This document shows, in pieces, positions 63,876 to 64,000 of a stretch of DNA of 64,000 nucleotides. Below the pieces are notes generated by a model. It was not told where the DNA came from and ran no database searches. It saw only the letters and a list, made by a program, of their open reading frames with translations. Numbering within the stretch: position 1 is the first letter of the stretch; the number at the start of each line of letters is the position of its first letter. The DNA is from Melastoma dodecandrum (taxonomy: Eukaryota; Streptophyta; Magnoliopsida; Myrtales; Melastomataceae), in NCBI GenBank assembly GCA_029817715.1, contig JARUPY010000456.1:62001-126000 (forward strand), written 5' to 3'. Position numbers and translations under genes: made by a program.

Positions 63876-64000
63876 TCAGAGGAAACCTCCCCCGGTCCAT
63901 GTTTCACTTGTCTTTCCAGGGTTGTCGCTGGGAACTTTATTGGGCACCACGCTCTGGTGGAAGTCTCCGAAATCGTCGTCTTTGGGATCATCCCATCCAG
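63876..64000 (-). CDS. ARF GTPase-activating protein AGD6/AGD7-like, last exon, partial
   Basis: An open frame enters from the right edge and ends at TGA 63878-63876. It encodes GWDDPKDDDFGDFHQS, then a polar stretch and the end SETWTGGGFL. Plant AGD6/AGD7 proteins, by memory, end with a similar W-D-rich segment and a terminal TGGGFL. Their gene sits next to MEE40 in Arabidopsis (At3g53710 and At3g53700), in line with this position just upstream of the PPR gene. The catalytic zinc finger lies outside the window. A related broken copy is at 56806-57075 and 43605-43757. Confidence 0.65.
   Translation of the reverse strand, partial: GWDDPKDDDFGDFHQSVVPNKVPSDNPGKTSETWTGGGFL

Overview
This window is nuclear DNA of a flowering plant, most likely a eudicot. 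The evidence is intron-containing genes of plant-specific families (pectin acetylesterase, P-type PPR protein, UNC93-like protein, plant FUSC transporter) set among Copia and Gypsy LTR retrotransposons and a Mutator-like DNA transposon. I saw no rRNA, tRNA gene, CRISPR array or prokaryotic operon. The species cannot be fixed from the sequence alone.

Layout. 1-13317: a tandem arrangement of a SIRE-type Copia element (internal part, LTR, complete internal part, LTR). Its last LTR abuts, and probably interrupts, a POLTERGEIST-like PP2C phosphatase pseudogene (13318-14655). 15029-20268: a complete Mutator-like element with ~0.63 kb terminal inverted repeats and a perfect 9-bp target duplication; it carries a transposase gene and a convergent GRF zinc-finger gene, both apparently starting from the inverted repeats. 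22036-25580 (minus): an intact 12-exon pectin acetylesterase gene. 25718-26960 (minus): a 5'-truncated, frameshifted cytosolic HSP70 copy. About 26967-32087: degenerate retroelement-like DNA, possibly one very long LTR. 35030-37988 (plus): a 3-exon FUSC-type membrane transporter. 38382-43248: an older, smaller Copia element with unusual LTR ends. 43758-56805 (minus): a very young 13-kb Gypsy element of the Tat lineage, with two RNase H domains and a six-exon antisense gene carrying a plant mobile domain; it splits an ARF-GAP pseudogene. 57507-60436 (minus): a 10-exon UNC93-like gene. 61123-63432 (minus): an intronless PPR gene of the MEE40 type. 63876-64000 (minus): the last exon of an AGD6/7-type ARF-GAP running off the right edge.

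How it fits together. The host gene series (PP2C/POL-like, pectin acetylesterase, HSP70, FUSC, UNC93-like) recalls, from memory, an Arabidopsis chromosome 3 series around At3g09400-At3g09470, and the PPR plus ARF-GAP pair recalls At3g53700-At3g53710. The window therefore looks like conserved gene order expanded by transposons, with the PP2C, the HSP70 and one ARF-GAP copy now broken. By hand count of LTR differences, insertion order from oldest to youngest is the small Copia (about 6 percent), the SIRE element (about 0.6 percent) and the Tat element (one difference in 1005 bp).
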